Positions 18,253 to 26,382 of a DNA stretch of 33,774 nucleotides are shown piece by piece (the first letter of the stretch is position 1; every line of letters begins with the position of its first letter). The translations under genes were made by a program, and so were the position numbers. The notes beneath the pieces are model-generated. The model saw only the letters and a program-made list of their open reading frames with translations, was not told the DNA's origin and searched no databases. The stretch comes from Paramoeba atlantica. Lineage: Eukaryota; Discosea. The stretch is taken from assembly GCA_977017575.1 (NCBI GenBank), contig CDRNVI010000118.1:1-33774 (forward strand), in the 5' to 3' direction.

Positions 18253-19437
18253 GTGAATAAAATATTTAAAAAAATAAAAACTTTTACAATTAATTTTGGA
18301 CCACAGCATCCAGCAGCTCATGGAGTTTTAAGATTAATATTAGAATTAAATGGTGAAATTATAGAAAGAGCTGATCCTCATATAGGATTATTACATAGAG
18401 GTACTGAAAAATTAATAGAATATAAGACTTTTATACAAGCTTTACCTTATTTTGATAGATTAGATTATGTATCTATGATGGCTCAAGAACATTGTTATTC
18501 ATTAGCTGTAGAAACTTTAAGTTCTACTAATGTACCTATAAGAGCAAAGATGATACGTATGATTTTTGGTGAAATAACTAGAATATTAAATCATATTTTA
18601 GGGTTAACTACACATGCGTTAGATGTTGGAGCGATGACACCTTTTTTATGACTTTTTGAAGAACGTGAAAAATTAATGGAATTTTACGAAAGGGTATCAG
18701 GTGCTAGAATGCATGCAGCATATATAAGACCAGGAGGTATTAGTCAAGATATACCTATGTCTTTTTGTGATGATTTATATAAATTTACACAAAATTTTAT
18801 TAACTCTTTAATGGAAATGGAAGAATTATTAAATAGAAATAGAATATGAAAGCAACGTTTAGTTGATGTAGGTATATTAGATTATAATCAAGCACAAACT
18901 TGAGGTTGTAGTGGAGTTATTTTAAGAGGATCTGGTATTCCTTGAGATATTAGAAAAAGTGAACCTTATGAATTATATAATGAAGTTGATTTTAAATCTT
19001 ATATAGGAAATAAAGGTGATTGTTTTGATAGATTTTTAATTAGATTAAAAGAAATGCATGAGAGTTTAAAAATAATTTTACAACTTTTAAATAATTTAAA
19101 AGAAGGTCCTATTTCAAATTACAATAATAAATTAACTATACCTTCAAGATCATTAATGAAGTTTTCTATGGAATCTTTAATACATCATTTTAAATTATTT
19201 ACAGAAGGTGTTAATATACCTTTTAATGATGTTTATAGATCTATAGAAGCTCCTAAAGGGGAATTTGGTGTTTTTTTAGTTTCGGGAGGATTAAATAGAC
19301 CGGTAAGATGTAAGATAAAAGCACCAGGGTTTAATCATTTACAATTATTAGATACATTATCAAAAGGACATATGATAGCCGACGTTGTTACTATTATAGG
19401 TACTTTAGATATAGTTTTTGGGGAGGTTGATCGTTAA
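18253..19437 (+). CDS. nad7: NADH dehydrogenase subunit 7
   Basis: 394 residues, full length. [20 protein letters not shown] at the N-terminus, [12 protein letters not shown], and a C-terminal block [21 protein letters not shown] with [12 protein letters not shown] are the classic 49-kDa subunit signatures near the quinone site. The start is GTG at 18253: the frame upstream overlaps nad9 and no ATG precedes the conserved region. Several Trp (PFLWLFEERE, GIPWDIRKSEP) are TGA. Complex I peripheral arm, matrix side. Confidence 0.97.
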
Positions 19438-19470
19438 TCAAATATTAATATAATATTAAATATTATATAT

Positions 19471-19926
19471 ATGCAAAAAAAATTAAATCGATTTTTTAAT
19501 TTAAGAATTAATTCTAGAGGTGCCGCTTTTGAAAATTTAAATATAGGACCTAATTTAAGTCCTTATATGAATAGAGAGAAAATCAAAGAATTTTGTAATG
19601 AATTTAATAAACAAACTTTTATATATAGATCGGAAGATTTATTAATATATGTTAGATTATTTTTATATACTGATAAATCATTTGTTTTTTTAATAAAAGG
19701 ACCTTCTTTTAGTACTTTATTAAAATTGGTTTGAAATATTATGAGTTTAACTAATAAAAATATTATGGAAAATTCAATTACATTAAGAAGTCTATATGAT
19801 ATTGTTATATTGCGTAATTATTATTGATTTAAATTATATAATAATTTAAATCAAAATTGAATAAAATTGCGATTTAAAAATAGTTTTTTTTCTATATCAA
19901 ATTTACAAATTAATAAAATTATATAA
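19471..19926 (+). CDS. rpl11: Ribosomal protein L11
   Basis: 151 residues including two or more TGA Trp codons. The N-terminal domain has INSRGAAFENLNIGPNLSPY (for A-G-x-A-x-P-x-P-P-x-G-P-x-L) and IKEFCNEFNKQT (for I-x-x-F-C-K-x-F-N-x-x-T). FLYTDKSFVFLIKGPSFSTLLK matches the D-R-S-F-T-F-x-x-K-x-P-P-x-x-x-L-L-K strand. The C-terminal domain is divergent. L11 binds the GTPase-associated centre of LSU rRNA. It heads a run rpl11-rpl10-rps12-rps7 that copies bacterial order. Confidence 0.88.
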
Positions 19927-19932
19927 AAAAAT

Positions 19933-20313
19933 ATGAATAATAATATTATAGCTTTTTTTTATGTAAATCAATATAAATCGTTTAATAATTTTGAACAAAT
20001 TTATTTAAACATAATGAATTTATCTAATATTAATTTATTATATAAAATTTTTGTTAATATTAAATATTTTCTAATTATTAATAAGAAATATTTTAAAGAT
20101 TATTTTACTAATCTTTTAAATAATGATGAATTATTATTTTTATGATATAAAAATAAATTATATAGTAAAGGAACTTTAGAACAAATAAATAATAGTTTGT
20201 TATTAAATTTAAATAAAAAGTATTATTTATTTAATGAATTAATGAAATTCAATTATGAAAAAAAAATTATTAATACGTTAATAATATTTAAATATAAATT
20301 ATGGCTTCGTTAA
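19933..20313 (+). CDS. rpl10: Probable ribosomal protein L10
   Basis: 126 residues, basic and hydrophobic, with one TGA Trp (LFLWYKNKL). It begins six bases after rpl11 and overlaps the rps12 start by 13 bases. The position between rpl11 and rps12 is exactly where rplJ lies in the bacterial rplKAJL-rpoBC-rpsL order. The pattern [15 protein letters not shown]...[12 protein letters not shown] is compatible with the early beta strand of L10, but similarity is weak. The call rests mainly on synteny and size. The alternative is an unrelated ORF. Confidence 0.5.
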
Positions 20314-20711
20314 ATCAATTAATAAGAAATAAAGGCAGAGTAAAAAAAAAAAGACGTACAAAAGTTCTTTTGTTAGATTCTTGTCCACAAAAAAGAGGTG
20401 TTTGTATTGAAATTAGAAATAGTGTTAGTCCAAAGAAACCAAATTCCGCTAAAAGAAAAGTAGCAAAAATAAGGTTATCAACAGGTAAAAAATTAATAGC
20501 AGTTATACCAGGTCAAGGTCATAATTTACAAAAATATTCAGTTGTTATGATTAGAGGAGGACGTGCTAGAGATATTCCAGGTGTACGTTATAAATTGATA
20601 AAAGGAAAATATGATTTTAGTAATTGAGAACGTGAAGAACGAAATAAAAGTCGTTCTAAATATGGTTTGAAAAAAAAAAAGAAGGAAGGAAAGATTTTAA
20701 AAGATGAATAA
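20301..20711 (+). CDS. rps12: Ribosomal protein S12
   Basis: 136 residues, about ten longer than usual because of a lysine-rich tail. Strongly conserved core: [30 protein letters not shown], the [19 protein letters not shown] decoding loop and [15 protein letters not shown]. The Glu after PG, common in bacteria, is Gln here. A TGA Trp ([16 protein letters not shown]) lies near the end. S12 lines the decoding centre. It overlaps rps7 by eight bases (ATG 20704), as in a compact str operon. Confidence 0.97.
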
Positions 20712-21123
20712 TTGAATAAAATATTTAATACAATTATTAATAAGAAAAGGAAAAAAACAACGAATTATATTAAGTTTAGAGAAAATTTTTATTAATATAA
20801 AAAAAATATATGGTTGTTTAAATACTTTTTTTAAACAAATAGAAACTAATATATTCATTAGAATGTTTTGTTATATTAAAAAAGTAGGAGGTAAAAAATT
20901 ATTAATACCACATATTTTAAAATCAAAAGATTCTATACCATATTCTGTTAAATTAATAGTTAGATCTATTAATTCTAGAACTGAGCGAAAATTTCAAGAA
21001 CGTATTCAAAATGAATTAATAGATGTATATAATAATAAAGGTTTATCTATAAAAAAAAAAAATGATATGTATAGATTAATAGAAGCAAATTATACTAATA
21101 TTAGATTTAAAAGAAAAAAATAA
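20704..21123 (+). CDS. rps7: Ribosomal protein S7
   Basis: 139 residues. MNNWIKYLIQLLIRKGKKQR gives the N-terminal helix with K-G-K-K, and KVGGKKLLIPHILKS plus SIPYSVKLIVRSINSRTERKF match the S7 core (V-G-G-x-x-Y-x-V-P). The third codon after the start is followed by TGA, so only the TGA=Trp reading reaches the true start overlapping rps12. S7 nucleates assembly of the small subunit head. Next gene begins three bases downstream. Confidence 0.94.
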
Positions 21124-21126
21124 TAT

Positions 21127-21924
21127 ATGTTAAAAAGGAAAAAACAGTCAAAAACAATAAAATATTTAACATTTGGTTTAAAAAATTATGCAGGAGTTAA
21201 TAATATGGGTCATAAAACAGTTAAATCAAAGGGAACTAGAGTTAAAAAGAAATATAGATTAATTGATTTTTTTAGAACTTACGTTGATATACCTGCAATG
21301 GTATTAAGAATTGAGTATGATCCTAATAGATCTGCAAATATAGCTTTAATATGTTATAAAAATGGATTTTTATCTTATATTTTAGCAGCCGAAGGTTTGA
21401 AAGAAGGTATGGTTTTAAATTCAGTAGATAAAATTGTTGGTTCTACATATCCTTTAGTAAATATAAAATTTGGTTCTTTTATATCTTGTATGGAATTAAA
21501 AAAAAAAAAAGGAAGTAAAGTAGCTAGATCTGCAGGTTCTTTTTGTTTATTAATATCACAAATAAATGAAAATTATTATTTAATAAGATTTCCTTCTGGT
21601 TTAGAAAAATTAATTTTTAAATATAATAAAGCTATGATAGGTATTGTATCAAATAGAGGGCATAATTTAATAAAAAAAGGTAAAGCGGGTGTTAATATAA
21701 GATTAGGTAAAAAATCAACAGTTAGAGGTGTAGCAAAAAATTGTGTAGATCACCCTAATGGTGGTGGTAGAGGTAAAACTTCTCCATGAGTCGATTGTCC
21801 AAATTTTACAAGACGTGTATTAAAATTTGTACCTACAACTAAGAAAAAAAAAAAAAATGAATTTAAATAATATTAAAAATATTAAAAATATTATTTATTT
21901 TTTAAATTTTTCAAAAATAGATAA
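21127..21924 (+). CDS. rpl2: Ribosomal protein L2
   Basis: The conserved body ends near residue 230: IDFFRTYVDIPAMVLRIEYDPNRSA, LVNIKFGSFISCMELK, and the hallmark GVAKNCVDHPNGGGRGKTSPW close to the peptidyl transferase centre, where the last W is TGA. Past TTKKKKK (a run of 13 A) the frame as written runs on through the rps19 leader to a TAA at 21922-21924, giving 265 residues. The homopolymer makes the true stop uncertain: a one-base length change would end the protein at NEFK, a few codons later. L2 is essential for subunit joining. Confidence 0.92.
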
Positions 21925-22135
21925 ATTTATTTGATTAAAGTTAAAAGTAAAAGGTTTTAAAATAAAAAATTATATGATTAATAAAAGATTAACTGTATAT
22001 AATGGTCGTTATTTTATTCCAATTAAAATTATAGATAGTATGGTTAATTATATGATTAATTATTTTTTTTTTTCAAAAAATATATTAATAAAAGATAAAA
22101 AGAAAAAGAAACGTATAAAGAAAAAGAAAAAATAA
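21866..22135 (+). CDS. rps19: Ribosomal protein S19, start uncertain
   Basis: The frame with S19 similarity is open from 21866 to TAA 22133-22135, about 89 residues, near the family length of 92. The diagnostic strand is KRLTVYNGRYFIPIKIIDSMVNY, matching T-I-x-V-x-N-G-x-x-x-V-P-V-x-I-x-x-x-M-V-G-H; FIWLKLK stands for the F-I-D-x-x-L-L-K helix. There is no ATG in this frame before the conserved part. The obvious ATG at 21856 is in the rpl2 frame and would need a one-base change in the T-tract around 21897-21903. Either a non-ATG start or a length error applies. S19 lies in the small subunit head. Confidence 0.8.
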
Positions 22136-22137
22136 TT

Positions 22138-23328
22138 ATGGGACATTTAGTTAATCCAATAACATATAGATTATCAAAAAGTAAATATTGAATTTCGTCT
22201 TGAAATAATATTACAAAAAAAAATTATAAATTATTTTTTTTAGAAGATTATAATATTATTAAATTTTATAATTGAATTAAAGTTATAATTAATTGAAACA
22301 AGTTAAATTTAGAAATATTACCGTTAAATATAATTAAAACATATAAAATGATGATAATAAATTTAAATTTATTAAATGATGATAATAAATTTTTAATTAA
22401 TGATATTAAGTCAAAAAAATATAAATTAAAAAAATATTATAATCAGTCAAAAAAATATATATTTAAATCTTTTTTAAAGTATAAACAGTCAAAAAGAAAA
22501 AAAAAATATAATTTTTTAAAAGAAAAAAAAAAAAAAAAATATATATTAAATTTTTTACGTAAATTTTTTTATAGTAAAAGAAAAAATTTTTATAAAAATA
22601 AAAAATATGTTTGATTTAATTATTTTTTTTGAGACATGCATAATAATAAATATTATTTATTTTATAATAAGTCTTGTAGAGGGTTTTATAGAAAGAAAAT
22701 ATTTAAAAATATATGAAAAAAAAAATCAATAAATAATTTTAATAATTTTAAATATTTTTATAAATATAAAAATATTTATATTTATAAAAATAATAAAAGA
22801 TTAAACAATTTTATTTTTAAATATAAATGATTTAATTTATTAAGAATTCCAACTAATCGTTGATTAAATAGATTAAAATATATTAAAAATACTAATTATT
22901 TAACTTTAGATAAAAAATTTATTTTTATATTAAAAAATTTTTTATCGTTTTTTATAAAAAAAATTTTTAAAGTTAATAATCCTATAATTAATTTTATAGA
23001 TAAAAAAGAAGTAAATTATTCTACTTATTCTTTATATAAGCTAATTTTATGAAGATTGCGTGTAGGTTATAAAATAGAGCATTATGCTTATTTATTACAT
23101 AATAAATTAAAAAATGAAAGAGGTATTATAGGTTTTAAAATAGGTTATGCAGGGAGATATAAAAAAAAGTTAAGAAATAAAAAGTTTATTAAACAATTTG
23201 GTGCTATTTCACCAAGTAATATAAATTCTCCTTTAAGTTATAATCAGTTTATTTTAATTATGCGGTATGGTGTTTGTGGTGTAAAAATGAGTTATGTTAG
23301 AAAAGTGTATTTATCTTCTATAATATAA
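22138..23328 (+). CDS. rps3: Ribosomal protein S3 with a large lysine-rich insertion
   Basis: 396 residues against about 230 in bacteria. The N-terminus GHLVNPITYRLSKSKYW matches G-x-x-x-N-P-x-x-x-R-L-x-x-x-x-x-W, and the C-terminus GFKIGYAGRYKKK...ILIMRYGVCGVKMSYVRK matches the second KH/C-terminal domain (G-I-K-I-x-x-S-G-R-L...Y-G-x-x-G-V-K-V-W). Between them lie about 220 residues dominated by Lys, Asn, Tyr and Phe, including poly-A tracts. Inserts between the two conserved ends of S3 are common in protist mitochondria. At least ten Trp are TGA. It begins two bases after the rps19 stop. Confidence 0.93.
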
Positions 23329-23376
23329 AAAGAAAGAAAAGAGAAAAAAAGTTGATTTATTAAGAAATAAATAGAA

Positions 23377-23826
23377 ATGAAAAAAATTTTTGTCAAAAAA
23401 CATTTAATTTTAAATTATTCTAATACTAAAAATTCGATAGAAAAAATATATAATGGTCAATTTGCTATATATTTTTTAGAAGGTGGTATACTATATAATA
23501 ATGAATTTAAGGCTTTATTATTTTTTTTAAAAAAAAGATTAAAATTTTTTACTAAATTATTTATACGTTTTCATCCAAGTTTTAAAAATACATCAAAACC
23601 TATAGGTGTTAGAATGGGTAAAGGTAAGGGTGCATTAAATGAATATTATTTTAATATATCAAAAGGTCAAATATTTATTGAATTTGGTTTTTCTAATAAA
23701 TTATTTATATTAAATGATAATGATAAAAAAAAATTATTAGAATATATTAAAGGAATTGTTAAATTAGCCTCATTAAAATCAAATATTAAATTTAAATTAG
23801 TTTATAATAAAGAAAAATGATTTTAG
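23377..23826 (+). CDS. rpl16: Ribosomal protein L16
   Basis: 149 residues. Conserved L16 features are IYNGQFAIYFLEGGILYNNEF and the strong motif IRFHPSFKNTSKPIGVRMGKG followed by KGALNEYYFNISKGQIFIEF. A TGA at 23818 that would end the protein in the standard code is read as Trp here, so the frame runs two more codons to TAG at 23824-23826. It then overlaps the rpl14 start (23817) by ten bases. L16 helps build the tRNA elbow-binding site on the large subunit. Confidence 0.94.
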
Positions 23827-24172
23827 TAGGTAGTTATTTAAATTGTAGTGATAATTCTGGTGCACGTATTGTAAAATGTATAAGAATTTATAAAAGAAAA
23901 AAATATGGATCTATTGGTGATGAAATATTAATAACTGTTAAAACAAATAATCCTAAAAAAAGAATAAAAAAAGGAGAATTATATAAGGCTTTAATTATTA
24001 GAACTAAATATAATTTAAAAAAAATATAAATTATTATAAATTTAGTGATAATGCTGTTGTTTTGATAAATAAAAAAAAATTACCTTTAGGTACAAAATTA
24101 TTTGGTATTAGTTTAAAATTTTTAAGATTTATAAACCGTAAAGTTTTCTTATTGATGCAAAGTATAATATAA
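23817..24172 (+). CDS. rpl14: Ribosomal protein L14, frame broken once
   Basis: The first frame gives GSYLNCSDNSGARIVKCIRI and IKKGELYKALIIRTKYN, the N-terminal two thirds of L14, and stops at TAA 24027. The rest, KFSDNAVVLINKKKLPLGTKLFGISLKFLR and the C-terminal helix, is in the next frame, ending TAA 24170-24172. Both parts align without a gap to the L14 pattern (D-N-A-x-V-L-x-N...G-T-x-I-x-G). The shift is in a run of eight A at 24017-24024; nine would give a continuous 119-residue protein. A homopolymer undercall is likeliest. A minus-one slip on the A-tract during expression would give the same product. Confidence 0.88.
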
Positions 24173-24176
24173 AAAT

Positions 24177-24734
24177 ATGAAAAGTATAGATTTCAAAAGT
24201 AATTTAAATATAATACAAAAGGATAACATTAGTAAATTGAATATAATGAGTTTTAATCAATTATCAAAAATTGATAAAGTTGATGTAAAAGTTAAATTAT
24301 ATTCTTCAGATGGTAATATAGTTAGAAGGTATCTTATTTTAAATAAATTATTTAAAAAATTATTTAATCAAAGAGTTTCTATTATAAAAATACAAAAAGA
24401 GACATTACGTAATTTTTCTGTTAGATCAAGACGTAATAATTTATCTTATTATATAGTTTTAGGATTAAGTTTAAGAAAAAATAATATTTATTCTAATTTA
24501 AATTATTTATATAATATTATTTTTAATTTATTAGATAAAAATAATGAAAGTAGTTTAATTTATAGAAAAGAAAATAAATATATAATAGAATTAAAAAATT
24601 TTAATTTTTTATTAGGATTAAATAGTGATGAAGATATATTGGTAAATAATTTAATTTTTAAATTAAATTTTATTATAAATTTTAATAATAATAATAATAA
24701 ATTACATGAAAAAATATTTTTTAAAAAATTATAA
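24177..24734 (+). CDS. rpl5: Ribosomal protein L5
   Basis: 185 residues. Divergent but recognisable: ILNKLFKKLFNQRVSIIKIQKETLRNFSVRSRRN corresponds to the L-x-x-I-T-G-Q-x-P-x-x-x-x-x-k-x-s-I-x-x-F-x-i-R block, and YIVLGLSLRKNNIYSNLNYL to the T-L-R-g-x-x-m-x-x-F-L-x-x-L strand and helix. The position between rpl14 and rps14 matches bacterial spc operon order (rpl24 is missing). L5 contacts 5S rRNA in bacteria; no mitochondrial 5S gene was found in this window. It overlaps the rps14 start by 29 bases. Confidence 0.85.
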   Translation: MKSIDFKSNLNIIQKDNISKLNIMSFNQLSKIDKVDVKVKLYSSDGNIVRRYLILNKLFKKLFNQRVSIIKIQKETLRNFSVRSRRNNLSYYIVLGLSLRKNNIYSNLNYLYNIIFNLLDKNNESSLIYRKENKYIIELKNFNFLLGLNSDEDILVNNLIFKLNFIINFNNNNNKLHEKIFFKKL

Positions 24735-24975
24735 AAATGAAAGAATATATAATAATAATAATACATTAGTATTATTATTAAAAATTTTAAAAATATATAG
24801 GAAAAAGAAAATATTTTTTTTGAATTTTCCTATACAGAATATTTTAAGAAAGAATTTTTGTATAGAAACTGGTTTAAAGAGATCTGTTTTTCGAGATTTT
24901 TCTTTATCTAGAATGAATATAAAAGAATCTCTTAATATGAAACAAATTAATGGTTTAAAAAAAATATCTTGATAA
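24706..24975 (+). CDS. rps14: Ribosomal protein S14
   Basis: 89 residues including the terminal TGA-encoded Trp: the protein ends LKKISW just before TAA, which matches the universal ...G-x-x-K-x-S-W end of S14. RKNFCIETGLKRSVFRDFSLSRMNIKE is the conserved core (R-x-x-x-x-T-G-R-x-R-x-x-x-R-x-F-x-x-S-R). It has no zinc motif, so it is the C-minus type as in other mitochondria. Its N-terminus overlaps rpl5 by 29 bases; an internal later start is possible. Confidence 0.94.
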
Positions 24976-24978
24976 GTT

Positions 24979-25371
24979 ATGAATTTTTTTTGTAGTCAAA
25001 TTAATAATGGGTATATAGCTAATTTAAAAAGTTTATATATACCATTAAAAAAAAAGTATTTACCTATATTATCACGTTTATACGAATTAAATTTGATAAA
25101 TAGTTTTATAATATGTAATAAATACCAAATAAAAATAACATTAAAATATTATAATAATAAGCCTTTAATTTTTTTAGAACAATTATCTTCAGGAGGTAAT
25201 AAACAATATTTAAAATTTAAAACTTTTAATAAAAATTTTTCTAAATTTTATTTTAATCCTTGTTTTTATAGTAGTAATAAAGGTTTGTTAACACACGATG
25301 AAGCTTATATTATAAAAAGTGGTGGTAAAGCCTTATTAAAAGTACATCTATTATATAAAAATATATTATAA
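24979..25371 (+). CDS. rps8: Ribosomal protein S8
   Basis: 130 residues, the normal length. The C-terminal signature is YSSNKGLLTHDEAYIIKSGGKALLKVHL, matching S-T-S-x-G-I-M-T-x-x-x-A-x-x-x-x-x-G-G-E-x-L-x-x-V. The N-terminus has the I-x-N-g-x-x-A pattern (INNGYIANLKSLYIP) of the first S8 helix. It binds the central domain of SSU rRNA. Spacing is three bases on each side to rps14 and rpl6. Confidence 0.93.
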   Translation: MNFFCSQINNGYIANLKSLYIPLKKKYLPILSRLYELNLINSFIICNKYQIKITLKYYNNKPLIFLEQLSSGGNKQYLKFKTFNKNFSKFYFNPCFYSSNKGLLTHDEAYIIKSGGKALLKVHLLYKNIL

Positions 25372-25374
25372 TAA

Positions 25375-25914
25375 ATGAAAAAAAAATTATATTTAGGAAA
25401 AAGTTCTTTATTAAATATTATACATAATAATAATAATATTTTTATGGAAAATATAATAAGTAATTATAAAAAAAATATAGATTTAACTATCTTAACTTTA
25501 TTTAATCAAAAAAATATATTTATATTAAATAATAAAACATTAATTATTAAAAGAAAGAAATATTATAGTTTATTTCAAAGATATATAAAAAAAAATTTAA
25601 TTGATTTGATAAGAGGTTATTGCCTAATTTTAAATGTTATAGGTTTAGGTTTTACTATGACTATTTGAAAAGATAATGAATTAAGATTTAATATAGGTTA
25701 TAATCATTTGATTTATTATAATATACCTAAAGGTATTTTAGTTAAATCTAGATCTAGAAGAAATCTTTTTTTATTTAGTAATTCTTATTTTTTGTTAAAA
25801 AAAGTATCTGTGGAAATAAAACAATTTAGAAAATTAAATGCATATAAATTGAAAGGAATAAAAGAAAAAAATGAATTATATATTAAAAAAAATTGAAAAA
25901 AAGGAACTTATTAA
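25375..25914 (+). CDS. rpl6: Ribosomal protein L6
   Basis: 179 residues, the bacterial length. The C-terminal RKLNAYKLKGIKEKNE matches the R-x-P-x-x-Y-K-G-K-G-I-R L6 signature, with GYCLILNVIGLGFTMTI and IGYNHLIYYNIPKGI as the two-repeat strands (G-Y-x-x-x-L-x-L-x-G-x-G-Y and G-x-S-H). TGA Trp codons occur at TIWKDNE and KNWKKG near the end, so the standard code would cut it twice. It overlaps the following small ORF by 44 bases. L6 lies near the factor-binding site. Confidence 0.9.
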
Positions 25915-26059
25915 TTCAGCAATAAGTTTTAAGGTATTATTAAATTATAATTATAATTTAATTTATATACATAATTATAATTTAAAATTAATTTTCGATA
26001 ATAATTGACTTCAAGTTAAAAATTATTTATATGAAATGGGTATTATAAATAAACAATAA
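25871..26059 (+). CDS. Small ORF of unknown function between rpl6 and rps13
   Basis: 62 residues from ATG 25871, overlapping the end of rpl6, with one TGA Trp (DNNWLQVKNYLYEMG) and a TAA stop six bases before rps13. No family was recognised. In bacterial order rpl18, rps5, rpl30 and rpl15 lie here, and its size would suit rpl30 or a remnant of rpl18, but no motif supports either. Compact placement suggests it is expressed. Confidence 0.5.
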
Positions 26060-26064
26060 AAAAT

Positions 26065-26379
26065 ATGAATATAAAACGTTATATAATTAATAATTATAAT
26101 ATTGGTTTATCTTTATTATCTATAATATTATTTAAATTTGGTTTATTATATAATAAATCTTATAAAAATATTAATAATAAAGGTTTATTAAAACAGTTAG
26201 AAAAAAATTTGTTATATTTTTTTAAAAGGAAGGAACAAATTAAACATATTAGATATAATAATATTATGAAAAAAATAGTTAATGGTTCTTATTTTGGTTA
26301 TAAACGTATTAGAGGGTTACCTATGTATAATCAACGATCAAAGACTAATAATAGATCATCGAGAAAAAAAATAATATAA
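26065..26379 (+). CDS. rps13: Ribosomal protein S13
   Basis: 104 residues, slightly short. The C-terminal motif YKRIRGLPMYNQRSKTNNRSSRKK matches the S13 signature R-G-L-P-V-R-G-Q-R-T-x-T-N-A-R-T-x-K. GSYFGYKR precedes it as the usual G-x-Y-x-G-x-R-H. The N-terminal half (IGLSLLSIILFKFGL) is divergent. S13 sits in the head and contacts the large subunit. In bacteria rps11 follows; here an unknown long ORF does. Confidence 0.92.
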   Translation: MNIKRYIINNYNIGLSLLSIILFKFGLLYNKSYKNINNKGLLKQLEKNLLYFFKRKEQIKHIRYNNIMKKIVNGSYFGYKRIRGLPMYNQRSKTNNRSSRKKII

Positions 26380-26382
26380 GTG

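Noticed and set aside
24560-24766. Minus-strand frame opposite rpl5/rps14
   Set aside because: AT-rich shadow; every recognised mitochondrial gene is on the + strand.
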